64,000 nt of DNA from Paenibacillus sp. Soil787. GTDB lineage: Bacteria; Bacillota; Bacilli; Paenibacillales; NBRC-103111. Positions 48,279 through 57,861 of this stretch are shown one piece after another. Within the stretch, counting starts at the first letter, position 1. Every line of letters begins with the position of its first letter. The stretch is from NCBI RefSeq assembly GCF_001429545.1, contig NZ_LMSP01000011.1, positions 69,498 through 133,497 of the forward strand, read 5' to 3'. A program made the position numbers and the translations under genes. The notes beneath the pieces were generated by a model. It did not search any database. It was given only the letters and a program-made list of their open reading frames with translations, and was not told the DNA's origin.

Positions 48279-48453
48279 GGAACCTCGATGCTCTATTTAT
48301 GAAAATAGATGCTTTTAATGGCATGGTGAGGAACATGAGTGTCTTATTTGTCAAAATGATAGACTTCACAGTCAAAAAGCGGAAATAACGTATCGACGTT
48401 CCGCTTGAGCTTGAAAAAAGGCGTTTTCCTAGCAAATAACGCATCGACGTTCC
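48279..48453. repeat. Mirror-arranged 20-bp repeat array, family 4, locus 2
   Basis: Copies at 48279-48298 and 48330-48349 (direct) and 48383-48402 and 48434-48453 (inverted); starts are 51, 53 and 51 bp apart. Motifs resemble GGAACGTMGATGCNCTATTT as at 26881-27056. It fills most of the 521 bp divergent gap between the large anchored protein and the U32 gene; no promoter is evident in the rest. Confidence 0.85.
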
Positions 48454-48632
48454 CGTTAAGGACGAGAATTTCGAGCTTAAGTATTTTTTACTCTTAAATA
48501 TGCCGTTGTTGTCGGATATTGGCTAAGTTTGTAATTACCCCCCGCCCTAGATTCCTACCTACTCTTTCTGTTACACTTAAGAGAAGACTTTGAGGATGAC
48601 CCGAGGATCTATTATTGAAAGGATTTGCTGCC

Positions 48633-51179
48633 ATGCGTACGATACGCAGAGAAGATATAGAATTGTTGGCCCCTGCGGGGGATTGGGATTGTTTGAGAGC
48701 GGCTGTAGCCAATGGGGCGGATGCCGTGTTTTTTGGTGTGGAGAAATTTAATGCTAGAGCACGCGCGCATAACTTTACGATGGCTGAACTGCCGGATATT
48801 ATGTCGTTTCTTCATTTATATGGGGTAAAGGGCTTCCTGACCTTCAACATCCTGGTGTTTGAGGAAGAACTGAATGATGCGAAGCAATTGATAGATGCAT
48901 GTGTAGACGCCGGTGTGGACGCGGTCATTGTACAGGATCTTGGTTTGGTTAAAATGATTCGCCAAATCTCCCCGGATTTCCCGATTCACGGATCGACACA
49001 GATGACGATTACATCGCCTGAGGCGGTTGAATTTACGAAGCCGTTCGATATTGAACGCGTTGTTTTAGGGCGCGAAAATAACTTAAAGCAGATTAAACAA
49101 ATCGGCGATCAAGCGAAGCTTCCGATGGAAGTATTCGTTCATGGTGCGCTTTGCGTATCCTATTCCGGCCAGTGTCTGACTTCTGAAATGTGGGGCGGGC
49201 GTTCCGCTAACCGCGGAGAATGCGCACAAGCCTGCCGCTTGCCGTATGATCTGATGGTCGATGGCGTGCAAAAGCCGATGGGCGACGTAACGTATTTGCT
49301 GTCGCCAAAGGATTTGGCAGCGATAGAGATCGTGCCGGAGCTTATTGAAGCCGGCGTACGCTCTTTCAAAATTGAAGGGCGTCTGAAGACCCCTGAATAT
49401 GTGGCCAATGTCGTGAGCAAGTATCGCCGCGCGATCGATCGTTATTTCGCTGGAGAGGATGCTCGTCCGACCAAAGAAGAGGTTCGTGAGCTGCAGCAAA
49501 GCTTCTCGCGTGGATTTACCGTTGGATTCCTGCAAGGAACCAACAATAAGCAGTTGGTTGACGGCACGTTTCCGAAGAGCCGCGGTGTGTTTGTGGGCCG
49601 TATCAAGCAGATTTTGCGCGATGGGGTGATCTGTGAGCTGGAGGCTCCGCTTAAGCGCGGTGACGGGCTTGTTTTCGACGCTGGGGATCCGACGAAGAAG
49701 GAAGAAGGCGGGCGCATCTACGATTTGCGCCGCAAGGGAGAGAAGCTCGAAGGCGAAGCCGAGGGTGGACTGATCGAAATCATCATGGGACGCAATGATG
49801 TGGAACTGGGCCGTCTGCATGTCGGCGACCGCATCTGGAAGACGAATGATCCACAGCTGGACAAGCGCTTGCGCCAGACGTTCGAGACCGACAAGCCTTA
49901 CCGGACATTCCCAGTAAGCGTCCAAATCAGCGGTGTAGAAGGCGAGCCGCTCAAAAGCTGGTGGACGGATGTGCAAGGCGGACATACCGTCTTCGTACAA
50001 TCCGAGCTTCCGCTGGTTCGCGCGGAGAAAAGACCGATGGACGAACAGCTCTTTACGGAGCAGTTCGGACGCCTTGGCGGCACGATTTATGAGCTCAGTC
50101 AGCTGGATGTGCAGCTGACTGGTGAGCTGATCGTGCCGATGCGTGAACTTAACAGCATGCGCCGCACGGCTGTGGAGCTGATGGAAGACGAGCGGCAGAA
50201 GCCGCGTGCTTACATGAAGCGCGAAATCGGCGTGTATGACGACGTTCTTCAGCCAGCTGCTGAGTCTGCTGTCACCGCCTCTGCCGCGCCTGCGCTTTCC
50301 CTGGCGGAACGCAAGGCTGTGGAACTTACAGCACTTTGCCGTAACCTGGATCAGGTGAAGGCCGTACTTGAGACAACGGATATCGCGTTTATTTATGCGG
50401 ATTTCGAATTTATTAAGCAGTTCCCTGCGGCCGTGGAAGCCGTTCGTGCAGCCGGGCGCCGGATTGCCTTGGTGACACCGCGTATTCATATGCCAGGGGA
50501 AACGGGCTATTTTAACCATATATTAAAGCTTAATCCGGATGCGGTATTGATCCGCAATACGGGCGCAGCCTACTTCTTCTTGAAGCATCGGTTGGAAAAT
50601 CCGGATGCGCCGAAACCGCAATTAATCGGGGATTTCTCGCTCAATGTGGCCAACCACAAAACAGCTGCCTTGTTCTTAGAAGCAGGTCTATCGAAGATTA
50701 CGCCTTCTTACGATTTGAACATTCAGCAAATGGTCGATTTACTTCGCCGTGCTGAGACTTCAAAGCTTGAGGTTGTTATCCATCAGCACATGCCGATGTT
50801 CCATACGGAGCACTGTGTGTACTGTACGTTCCTGAGCGAGGGCACAGACTTTACAAACTGCGGTCGTCCTTGTGAGGATCACAGCGTTTCTTTGCAAGAC
50901 CGTATCGGTATGTCTCACCCGGTGCGTGTCGATGAAGGCTGTCGTAATACGGTGTATAACGCGGTGGATCAATCTGGTGCCGAGTACTTGAGTCATTTCA
51001 TGGATCTGGGCATTCGCTCCTTCCGTGTTGAGTTCCTTGAAGAAACGCCAGACAAGGTGCGCGAAATTCTCGACTTGTACCGTCGCGCGATTGATGGTGA
51101 GATTAGCGGTACGCAAGTATGGCGTTCGTTGAAAGCTACGAATCAATTAGGTGTTACTCGCGGTCAGTTGGTGAAGTAA
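48633..51179 (+). CDS. U32-family protein with DUF3656, RlhA-like
   Basis: 848 residues from the ATG at 48633 (AAAGGA nine bases upstream; a TTG at 48615 is inside that region). The N-terminal U32 domain has L-A-P-A-G-D and the cysteine cluster C-L-T-S-E ... G-E-C-A-Q-A-C-R. A DUF3656 middle part and a second U32-like C-terminal part with H-C-V-Y-C and N-C-G-R-P-C follow. E. coli RlhA (YdcP), of the same layout, makes 5-hydroxycytidine in 23S rRNA, and the cysteines likely bind an iron-sulfur centre. It is therefore more likely an RNA-modifying enzyme than a peptidase. Confidence 0.82.
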   Translation: MRTIRREDIELLAPAGDWDCLRAAVANGADAVFFGVEKFNARARAHNFTMAELPDIMSFLHLYGVKGFLTFNILVFEEELNDAKQLIDACVDAGVDAVIVQDLGLVKMIRQISPDFPIHGSTQMTITSPEAVEFTKPFDIERVVLGRENNLKQIKQIGDQAKLPMEVFVHGALCVSYSGQCLTSEMWGGRSANRGECAQACRLPYDLMVDGVQKPMGDVTYLLSPKDLAAIEIVPELIEAGVRSFKIEGRLKTPEYVANVVSKYRRAIDRYFAGEDARPTKEEVRELQQSFSRGFTVGFLQGTNNKQLVDGTFPKSRGVFVGRIKQILRDGVICELEAPLKRGDGLVFDAGDPTKKEEGGRIYDLRRKGEKLEGEAEGGLIEIIMGRNDVELGRLHVGDRIWKTNDPQLDKRLRQTFETDKPYRTFPVSVQISGVEGEPLKSWWTDVQGGHTVFVQSELPLVRAEKRPMDEQLFTEQFGRLGGTIYELSQLDVQLTGELIVPMRELNSMRRTAVELMEDERQKPRAYMKREIGVYDDVLQPAAESAVTASAAPALSLAERKAVELTALCRNLDQVKAVLETTDIAFIYADFEFIKQFPAAVEAVRAAGRRIALVTPRIHMPGETGYFNHILKLNPDAVLIRNTGAAYFFLKHRLENPDAPKPQLIGDFSLNVANHKTAALFLEAGLSKITPSYDLNIQQMVDLLRRAETSKLEVVIHQHMPMFHTEHCVYCTFLSEGTDFTNCGRPCEDHSVSLQDRIGMSHPVRVDEGCRNTVYNAVDQSGAEYLSHFMDLGIRSFRVEFLEETPDKVREILDLYRRAIDGEISGTQVWRSLKATNQLGVTRGQLVK

Positions 51180-51199
51180 AGGATCTATAGTGTGGATAA

Positions 51200-51237
51200 C
51201 AGCCCAGTGCCGTATAGGTACTGGGCTTGTTGTTTTC
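51200..51237 (+). terminator. Terminator after the U32 gene
   Basis: AGCCCAGTGCC pairs with GGTACTGGGCT around GTATA, followed by a T-rich stretch. A single perfect DnaA box, TGTGGATAA, lies just before it at 51191-51199. Confidence 0.75.
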
Positions 51238-51368
51238 TGGAAGAAAAGGAAAGCGGAGTCTTAAATGTTTTCTTCATTTATTGTCATTTGTATGATGTCC
51301 TGAATAATATGTTACAGCTAATGCCTAAGCCTAACGGACATAAGAAGAAAGGATGACGATGGATTACG

Positions 51369-53384
51369 ATGAAAAGGACATATAAGTTAACCGAGATCGC
51401 TAGTAAAATCGGGAAAACGCGAGCAGCTGTGATGGAATGGTCCAATTATTTTCGCGACTTTCTTCCGACTAAAGCTGTTGGCGGATCCCTAAAGTACACA
51501 GAAGAAGCCATCGAAATTTTTGAGACCATTGCCAAGATGAGCGATACCAATAAACCGCCTAAATTTATAAAAGAACATTTACAGGAAAAGCGTCAGAGGT
51601 CAATTATCGCACTCAATGAAGTAAAGCCTTTACCGCCTACACCTACTATTGTTCCTGACTCCAATTTACCTCCTTCCGCAGACAACTCAATCCTACCTCC
51701 AGTTATGAACAACTCCAATTTGCAATTAAGTAAAGAAACAATGGAATTAAGTAACATGGTACAGCTCCTCACGCGAAAGATTGAAGCGAATAAATCGCCA
51801 AGGAATTTAAAGGACCCAATCGACGACAAGAATCGAAAGGCTGATATATCGTCTATAGCAGGTGGCGGGCTTTTGTTATCTATGATGGATCACTCAAACC
51901 CTCAGTTCGTTCAATTAAGTAATGAAGTCGCGGAACTTAGTAACATCATCCATACGCTCAAGCAACAAGTTAATGAAGTTTCGGGCGTTTCTGAAGAAGT
52001 AACGGAACTGCGAAACGTAATCCAAATTCTCACCCAACATGTAACTGGGTTGTTCGAACAGGACATTAAAAGTGAAGTTGCTGCCGCACTCCAATTACTG
52101 AATAGACAAATTGAGGTTGTTTCAACCGAAGTAACAGGGCTGCAGCATGCGATCCACATTGTTCAACAAAAGGCAGCTGAAGCTTCGGAGAGAGATCTCA
52201 AGGGTGAAATACTTACTGCCACAACGGAGTTACTGAACCAACGCTATAAAGGTATTTCGGAGGATGTAAAGAAGCAGCTTAATGAGATTCATCTCCATAC
52301 GCAAAAGGTTAATGAAAGTTTGGAACAAGAAATCCGGAGTGAAATAAATGCTGCTACAGGATCGTTAGACCAGCGCTATGACACCGTATCGGAAGAAGTA
52401 ATGGAGCTGCGAAACGTGATCCAGATTCTCACCCAAGAGGTAGCTGAGATTTTTGAAGAAGACATCCGAAGTGAGGTTGTTTCCACAATTGAAGTGTTGA
52501 AAAGACAAATTGAGGGTGTTTCTACCGAAATAACAGGGGTGCAGCATGCGATCCAAACCGTGCAGCAAAAGGTAACTGAAACATCGGAGAGAGATCTCAA
52601 AGGTGAAGTGCTTGCTGCAACAACGGAATTGCTGAATCAACGCTATGAAGGCGTTTCAGGGGATGTGAAGGACCTTCGCAATCTGATTGATCTTCACATG
52701 CAAAAGGTAAATGAAGTGGTGGAACAAGAAATCCGAAGTGAAATAAATGCTGCTGCAGTATCGCTAGACCAACGCTATGACACCGTATCGGAAGAAGTAA
52801 CGGAGCTGCGAAACGTGATCCAAATTCTCAACCAAAAGATAGCTGAGGTTTTTGAACAAGACGTCAGAAACGAGGTTGTATCCACAATTGAATTAATGAA
52901 TAGACAAATTGAGGGTGTTTCTACAGATGTAATGGGGTTGCAGCATGCGATCCAAACGGTTCAGCAAAAGGTAACTGAAACTTCGGATCGAGATTTCAAA
53001 GGTGAAGTGCTGACTGCAACAGCGGAGTTACTGAACCAACGCTATGACACCGTATCGGAAGAAGTAACGGAGCTGCGAAACGCGATCGAAATTGTTCAAG
53101 AGAAGGTAACTGAAGCTTTGGATCCAGATCCCAAAAGTGAAGTGCTTACTGCTACAGCGGAGTTACTGAACCAAAAGTATGAAGGCGTGTCGGAGGATGT
53201 AAAGGATCTGCGCAATTTGATTCATCTTCAAACACAAAAGGTAAGTGAAGTGTTGGAACAAGAAAACCGAAGTGAAATGCTTGATACAGCAGAGTTACTA
53301 AACAAACGATATGATGACATATCCCAACAATTGATATCACAGCAACGGCTACTTGAAAAGATCTCTAAAATGTTAGGTTTCTAG
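51369..53384 (+). CDS. HTH protein with long ~44-residue-repeat coiled coil
   Basis: 671 residues. The first ~70 look like a MerR/RacA-type winged helix (Y-K-L-T-E-I-A-S-K-I-G-K-T-R-A-A-V ... L-K-Y-T-E-E-A). A Pro/Asn-rich linker (about 85-120) leads to a long helical region from ~175 onward built of about ten imperfect 44-45-residue repeats, alternating two subtypes (E-V-T-E-L-R-N-V-I-Q and L-L-N-Q-R-Y-x-G-V-S). Forty-four residues equal four hendecads. RacA of B. subtilis has a similar N-terminal layout but is much shorter. A chromosome- or cytoskeleton-linked role is inference; no annotated family was recognised for the whole. Confidence 0.75.
   Translation: MKRTYKLTEIASKIGKTRAAVMEWSNYFRDFLPTKAVGGSLKYTEEAIEIFETIAKMSDTNKPPKFIKEHLQEKRQRSIIALNEVKPLPPTPTIVPDSNLPPSADNSILPPVMNNSNLQLSKETMELSNMVQLLTRKIEANKSPRNLKDPIDDKNRKADISSIAGGGLLLSMMDHSNPQFVQLSNEVAELSNIIHTLKQQVNEVSGVSEEVTELRNVIQILTQHVTGLFEQDIKSEVAAALQLLNRQIEVVSTEVTGLQHAIHIVQQKAAEASERDLKGEILTATTELLNQRYKGISEDVKKQLNEIHLHTQKVNESLEQEIRSEINAATGSLDQRYDTVSEEVMELRNVIQILTQEVAEIFEEDIRSEVVSTIEVLKRQIEGVSTEITGVQHAIQTVQQKVTETSERDLKGEVLAATTELLNQRYEGVSGDVKDLRNLIDLHMQKVNEVVEQEIRSEINAAAVSLDQRYDTVSEEVTELRNVIQILNQKIAEVFEQDVRNEVVSTIELMNRQIEGVSTDVMGLQHAIQTVQQKVTETSDRDFKGEVLTATAELLNQRYDTVSEEVTELRNAIEIVQEKVTEALDPDPKSEVLTATAELLNQKYEGVSEDVKDLRNLIHLQTQKVSEVLEQENRSEMLDTAELLNKRYDDISQQLISQQRLLEKISKMLGF
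51900..53340 (+). repeat. Tandem ~132-bp coding repeats
   Basis: DNA-level repeats that encode the 44-45-residue coiled-coil units. Long stretches are near identical, for example around the words encoding Q-R-Y-D-T-V-S-E-E-V at about 52370, 52770 and 53040, pointing to recent duplication of double units. Confidence 0.8.
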
Positions 53385-53411
53385 GCTAAAATTAATTCTC
53401 ATCATGATGCC

Positions 53412-53462
53412 ATAAATAAATAAAAACTCCCTAGTAGCTAGGGGAGTTTTTATTTATTTATA
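53412..53462. terminator. Terminator after the coiled-coil gene
   Basis: A very long stem: ATAAATAAATAAAAACTCC with CTAG, a TAG loop, then the complementary arm ending in TTTTTATTTATTTAT. Confidence 0.9.
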
Positions 53463-53639
53463 CATATACGATTACAATTTACTTTCAAGCATTCGACAAT
53501 TTAGCATCTTCTCACCCCATTCGTTCACGATTTAGACACATATTTTTAATCTATTTTTCAGATTTGCTTAAGGTTGGTTTATTGTTCCGCGGGTATAGTG
53601 ATGATGGTTATATGAACGAGTAGAAATGGGGGATCTTGG

Positions 53640-54719
53640 ATGCTTGAGGTCAAACAAGTCAGCAAGCTGTACGAAAATGATCGCGGCGTACACAACATCG
53701 ACTTCTCGATGCAGCGCGGCGAAATCGTCGGCTTTTTAGGACCGAACGGTGCTGGCAAAACAACGACAATGCGCATGATTACGGGTTATTTGAACCCTAC
53801 GCATGGTCAAATATGGGTGGATGGTCACTCCATGGCGGATAACCCGAAGAAAGCACGCCGCAAAATCGGCTACTTACCCGAAACGCCGCCTCTCTATCCC
53901 GAGATGACAGTGCAAGCTTATTTACGATTCATCGCAAATCTTCGCGATGTACCTGCCCGGGAGCAGAAGCTGCGTGTCGGCGAAGCAATCGACAAGCTGG
54001 GTCTTCAAGGCCGCGAGAAGCAAATCATCCGCTCCTTGTCCAAGGGCTACAAGCAGCGCTTGGGCCTCGCGCAAGCGATTCTGCACCAACCGGATCTGCT
54101 TATCCTGGACGAGCCTACGTCCGGCCTCGATCCGAAGCAGATCATCGAGATTCGCCAGCTGATTCATGAGCTGGGGGAGAACCATACAGTGCTGCTGAGC
54201 ACGCACATTCTCCCGGAAATCAACGCGATTTGCAACCGCGTTCTGATCATTAACCAAGGCCGCGTCGTGCTCGACGAGCGCCCTGAGCATCTCGGCCGTA
54301 CGATGGGCGAGACGTTCGAGGTGTCGCTCGAGGTCAAGGGACCTCGCGAGCGGATCTTGACCGAGCTGCGCAGCCTAGAGACGGTCGCAGAAGTGAAAGA
54401 AGTCGACGCGCCGAGCGACGCTGCAACTATCGCTGCGCCTGTTGCGCAGGATGTGTTCATCACCGACGATGCAGTCGCGGAAGCGGCGACTACAGAACCA
54501 GTATCAGCTGCCGCCGAAACCGTGAAGCTGCTAGTGACCTCTGCGGATCGCTCTGATATCCGCGAAGCGCTGTTCTTCCGCCTGGCTGGCGCAGGCTATC
54601 CGATTCTCGAGATGAAGCGGGAAAGCCTCAGCCTAGAGGATATCTTCCTCAAGTTGACGACGGATGAACCTGCCGAAGTCGACAGCACGCCGAAGGAGGA
54701 GGTTGACACCGATGCGTAG
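53640..54719 (+). CDS. ABC transporter ATPase, GldA-like
   Basis: 359 residues. Walker A G-P-N-G-A-G-K-T-T at 34-42, signature L-S-K-G-Y-K-Q-R, Walker B L-L-I-L-D-E-P-T. The C-terminal ~140 residues are longer than in typical ABC-2 ATPases and hold an Ala/Glu/Thr-rich insert (about 265-300). GGGGGATC lies before the ATG. It overlaps the permease gene by eight bp and heads a four-gene operon like gldA-gldF-gldG. In Bacillota such systems have no settled substrate; gliding itself is not implied. Confidence 0.88.
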   Translation: MLEVKQVSKLYENDRGVHNIDFSMQRGEIVGFLGPNGAGKTTTMRMITGYLNPTHGQIWVDGHSMADNPKKARRKIGYLPETPPLYPEMTVQAYLRFIANLRDVPAREQKLRVGEAIDKLGLQGREKQIIRSLSKGYKQRLGLAQAILHQPDLLILDEPTSGLDPKQIIEIRQLIHELGENHTVLLSTHILPEINAICNRVLIINQGRVVLDERPEHLGRTMGETFEVSLEVKGPRERILTELRSLETVAEVKEVDAPSDAATIAAPVAQDVFITDDAVAEAATTEPVSAAAETVKLLVTSADRSDIREALFFRLAGAGYPILEMKRESLSLEDIFLKLTTDEPAEVDSTPKEEVDTDA

Positions 54720-55428
54720 AGTCTGGGCCATTTGCTCGAAAGAGCTGCAAATGTATTTCTTTTCGCCTGTTGCTTACGTAGCGTTCGCATTCTATGTGCT
54801 GCTATCGAGCTTCTTCTTCTACATCAACTTCGTTAACGGCCAGCCACCGATTGTGGATGCGCGTTCCGTTGTTGGAAATACCACATTCGTGTACCTATTT
54901 ATCATCCCGCTTTTAACGATGCGTCTCATCGCAGATGAGTTCCGTCAAGGCACCGATGAGCTGCTTCTGACTTCACCTGCAGGTATTGGTGAAATCGTGT
55001 TGGGTAAATATTTATCAGCTTTTATTGTACAAGTAGGACTAGTGGGGATTAGTTTGATTTATCCGCTCATTATGTCTGCCTTCGGAACGCTCGATAAGCC
55101 TGTCATGTGGCTGTCTTATCTAAGTATGTTCCTATTAGGCTGCGCGATGATGGCCATTGGCTTGTTCGCGTCCAGTTTGTCCAACAATCAGATGGTAGCC
55201 GGTATTTCAGGCTTTGTTATCTTGCTTTTGCTGTGGCTGCTTGATTGGGTAAGCGGCAGCATGACAGGGAAGCTGAAGGATTACGTCGCTCAATTCTCAT
55301 TGACGAGCCATCTGACGAACTTGCAAAAGGGCGTCCTGCACGGCGGAGACATCCTCTTTTATATCACATTAACAGCTGTGTTCCTGGTTCTTTGCATACA
55401 AGTCCTTGAAAGAAAGCGTTGGAGGTGA
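54712..55428 (+). CDS. ABC-2 type permease, GldF-like
   Basis: 238 residues from the ATG at 54712, after GGAGGAGG; the frame upstream lies inside the ATPase gene. Six membrane helices, with the conserved D-E-F-R-Q-G-T-D-E-L-L-L-T-S-P loop of ABC-2 permeases. Tightly coupled to the ATPase gene and followed after five bp by the GldG-like gene. Confidence 0.9.
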   Translation: MRRVWAICSKELQMYFFSPVAYVAFAFYVLLSSFFFYINFVNGQPPIVDARSVVGNTTFVYLFIIPLLTMRLIADEFRQGTDELLLTSPAGIGEIVLGKYLSAFIVQVGLVGISLIYPLIMSAFGTLDKPVMWLSYLSMFLLGCAMMAIGLFASSLSNNQMVAGISGFVILLLLWLLDWVSGSMTGKLKDYVAQFSLTSHLTNLQKGVLHGGDILFYITLTAVFLVLCIQVLERKRWR

Positions 55429-55433
55429 GCGGG

Positions 55434-56822
55434 ATGAATAAGTGGATACGGGGAACTAATGCGACTGTTTTATCAATCGCCGTTATCGGCATTTTCATTA
55501 TACTGACGATCTTCCTTCATTCGCTGAAAGGCTTTCAGGTTGATTTGACGAAAAATAAGAGCTTTACGCTCTCCGAGCAAACAGTGGCCACACTCAAAAA
55601 TTTAAATCAAGATATTCACATCGTTGCCTTTACGAATAGTGGGGATAACAACGGTTTTGTGACGCGGCAAGTCACTGATATGGTGACCGAATATAAGAAG
55701 CAAAGCGGTAAGATTACGTATGATGAATACGATATGCTGAAACAGCCGTCGATGGCCAAGCAGTATGGTGTCGATCAGGGCGGAACAATTATTTTTGAAA
55801 TGGGTTCTAAAAAGCAGAATATCAATTTCTATGAATTGTTTGTGGGCCAGCAAGATGGTTCTTACACGTTCTCAGGGGAAGAGAAGTTTACCCAGGCCAT
55901 TAAGAGCCTCACGTCCACAGAGAAGCACACGGTTTATCTGCTTTCCGGTCATCAGGAATATCCACTGAATGCCATGACGATTCTGAAAAGCAGTCTGGAA
56001 GCCGCTAATTATGTCGTGAAGGACCTTAATCTGTTCGTTGAGGGTAAAATACCGGACGATGCGCAGATGCTGATGCTGCTTGGTCCGCAAAATGACCTGA
56101 ATGATAAAGAGGCGGCGCTGATTGAAGCTTATTTGAAGGATAAAGGCAAGATTTATATGGCATTAGGCTTCAATAAAGATATGGCGGCTAAGTGGAAAAA
56201 CATCGATGCGATCATGAAAACATACGGCATTCAGGATCAACATGCGATTGCGATTGAACCGAAACAAACGTCGCTCTATGATCCGCTGACGATTATTCCA
56301 GAGTATGGCCCGCATGACATTACCAACAAGCTCTCCAGCAATAATTTGATTACGATGTTGTCGCTGGCTGTAAGTTTGAATGCGGATGGCAGTGCGCCAG
56401 ACTACACCCAGTCTCTGCTTTTGAAAACAACAGATAAAGCTTACGGGGAAACCGATATCAATCTTCTTGCACAATCCAAAACCAAGCAGGATGCGGCAGA
56501 TGTCAAAGGTCCGCTGAATCTGGGTTACGCGATTGCGGATAAGGATAACAAGCCTAAAGCTGTCATTCTTGGGGGATCTACGTTTGTACTAGATGAAGAT
56601 ATTCAGAATCAAGGCAACAAGGATTTTGCTCTGAACAGTATCGGCTGGCTGCAGGAACAGAAGGATCAGATCACGATCCGTCCTCGCCAAGGGGATGCGT
56701 TCCAACAAGCGATGATTACGCCTGGCCAAGCGAATACTATTTTCCTCGTAACGATCGTGTTCTTACCGCTCTTGTTCTTAGTGATTGGCGGCTTGATCTG
56801 GTGGAGGAGGAGACGAGGATGA
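55434..56822 (+). CDS. GldG-like auxiliary transport protein
   Basis: 462 residues. An N-terminal helix (about 10-32), an extracytoplasmic ABC-transporter-auxiliary domain (L-S-G-H-Q-E-Y-P-L-N, L-M-L-L-G-P-Q-N-D-L), and a C-terminal helix followed by R-R-R. GGAGGTGAGC precedes the ATG at 55434. Its TGA stop overlaps the start of the next gene (ATGA). Confidence 0.87.
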   Translation: MNKWIRGTNATVLSIAVIGIFIILTIFLHSLKGFQVDLTKNKSFTLSEQTVATLKNLNQDIHIVAFTNSGDNNGFVTRQVTDMVTEYKKQSGKITYDEYDMLKQPSMAKQYGVDQGGTIIFEMGSKKQNINFYELFVGQQDGSYTFSGEEKFTQAIKSLTSTEKHTVYLLSGHQEYPLNAMTILKSSLEAANYVVKDLNLFVEGKIPDDAQMLMLLGPQNDLNDKEAALIEAYLKDKGKIYMALGFNKDMAAKWKNIDAIMKTYGIQDQHAIAIEPKQTSLYDPLTIIPEYGPHDITNKLSSNNLITMLSLAVSLNADGSAPDYTQSLLLKTTDKAYGETDINLLAQSKTKQDAADVKGPLNLGYAIADKDNKPKAVILGGSTFVLDEDIQNQGNKDFALNSIGWLQEQKDQITIRPRQGDAFQQAMITPGQANTIFLVTIVFLPLLFLVIGGLIWWRRRRG

Positions 56823-57751
56823 AACGGTTTATTCCAACGATTCTGTTAGTCGTTATTTGTATCGGCGGTTTTTGGTACGCTTCGAGCAAAGACTTCTTTC
56901 AAGAGAAAAAAGATGAACCGAAATCGCTCATCACACTCAAGCAAGAAGACGTGCAGTCCATTCATGTGAAAAAAGAGGAACAGCAGATCGAGCTAGCTCG
57001 GAATGGCAGCGGTTGGGAGATGAAAAACCCGGCAGCAGCGCCAATCAATACGAATCAAGTGGGTTCGTGGTTGGATGCCCTCGGTTTGGTGTCATCAACG
57101 AAACTAGTTGAAGATCAGGTAAGTAATCTATCCAACTATGGGTTAGATAAGCCGCTTGGAACTTATGAAGTTACGTTAAAAGACGGCTCCAAGAAAGGAC
57201 TGCTGGTGGGTACGGCTCTTCCTATTGAAGGCTTCTCCTATGTTCAGGTCGAGGGATCTCCTGCTGTGTATCAGGTGAGCGATCAGTCGCTCTCTGCCCT
57301 CGGCAAAAACCCGGTAGATTTTACTGATGCTAGCCCAGTCCAATTTGAAAGCGACAAGGTGCAAAACGTAAAACTGACATGGAAAGGTCAGACCTATATG
57401 CTGGCCAAAACAGATAAAGACAAGGTAGCTGCTGAGGCGAACTGGAAGCTTGGCGATAAAGAGCTGAAAGGCGCGGAGGCGACTCCGCTGCTGAATGAGC
57501 TGAACTTCCTGCATAGCGTTGATCTTCCACAGCCAGCGGCTCAGAAGCCAACTGCGGGCGGTGAGCTCAAAATAGAGCTTGGATCGTCTGTTGATGGCAA
57601 AGAGGTCACCGAGATCTATGAAGGTAAGCTAAGTCAAGATCAGGTCTGGTTGACGAAGCAAGGCGGACAGTGGGCGTACCCGCTTGCAGCCGCAGATATA
57701 CAGAAATTGGCGGATGTCTATGCCGGTAAACCGGCTCAGCCCGCATCTTAA
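56819..57751 (+). CDS. DUF4340 membrane-anchored protein
   Basis: 310 residues. One N-terminal helix (F-I-P-T-I-L-L-V-V-I-C-I-G-G-F-W-Y), then beta-rich extracytoplasmic DUF4340 domains. Start and the preceding stop share ATGA, so translation is coupled. DUF4340 proteins usually accompany GldG-like transporters; the role is unknown. Confidence 0.87.
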   Translation: MKRFIPTILLVVICIGGFWYASSKDFFQEKKDEPKSLITLKQEDVQSIHVKKEEQQIELARNGSGWEMKNPAAAPINTNQVGSWLDALGLVSSTKLVEDQVSNLSNYGLDKPLGTYEVTLKDGSKKGLLVGTALPIEGFSYVQVEGSPAVYQVSDQSLSALGKNPVDFTDASPVQFESDKVQNVKLTWKGQTYMLAKTDKDKVAAEANWKLGDKELKGAEATPLLNELNFLHSVDLPQPAAQKPTAGGELKIELGSSVDGKEVTEIYEGKLSQDQVWLTKQGGQWAYPLAAADIQKLADVYAGKPAQPAS

Positions 57752-57755
57752 CAGG

Positions 57756-57800
57756 AAAACTGCTCTCTTCAGCTAATGTGCTGCGGGGGGGCAGTTTTTT
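57756..57800 (+). terminator. Terminator after the ABC operon
   Basis: AAAACTGC pairs with GCAGTTTTTT, with an imperfect inner stem. Confidence 0.75.
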
Positions 57801-57861
57801 CCTCTCCTCTCTCCTTCATTCCTCCTTCATTTCATTCCTTTATTCCCAGCGGAAGTCGGAA

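Noticed and set aside
49083-50519. Long open frame antisense to the U32 gene (478 codons)
   Set aside because: It lies fully inside a well-supported gene, has no domain or ribosome binding site, and arises from GC-rich codon bias.
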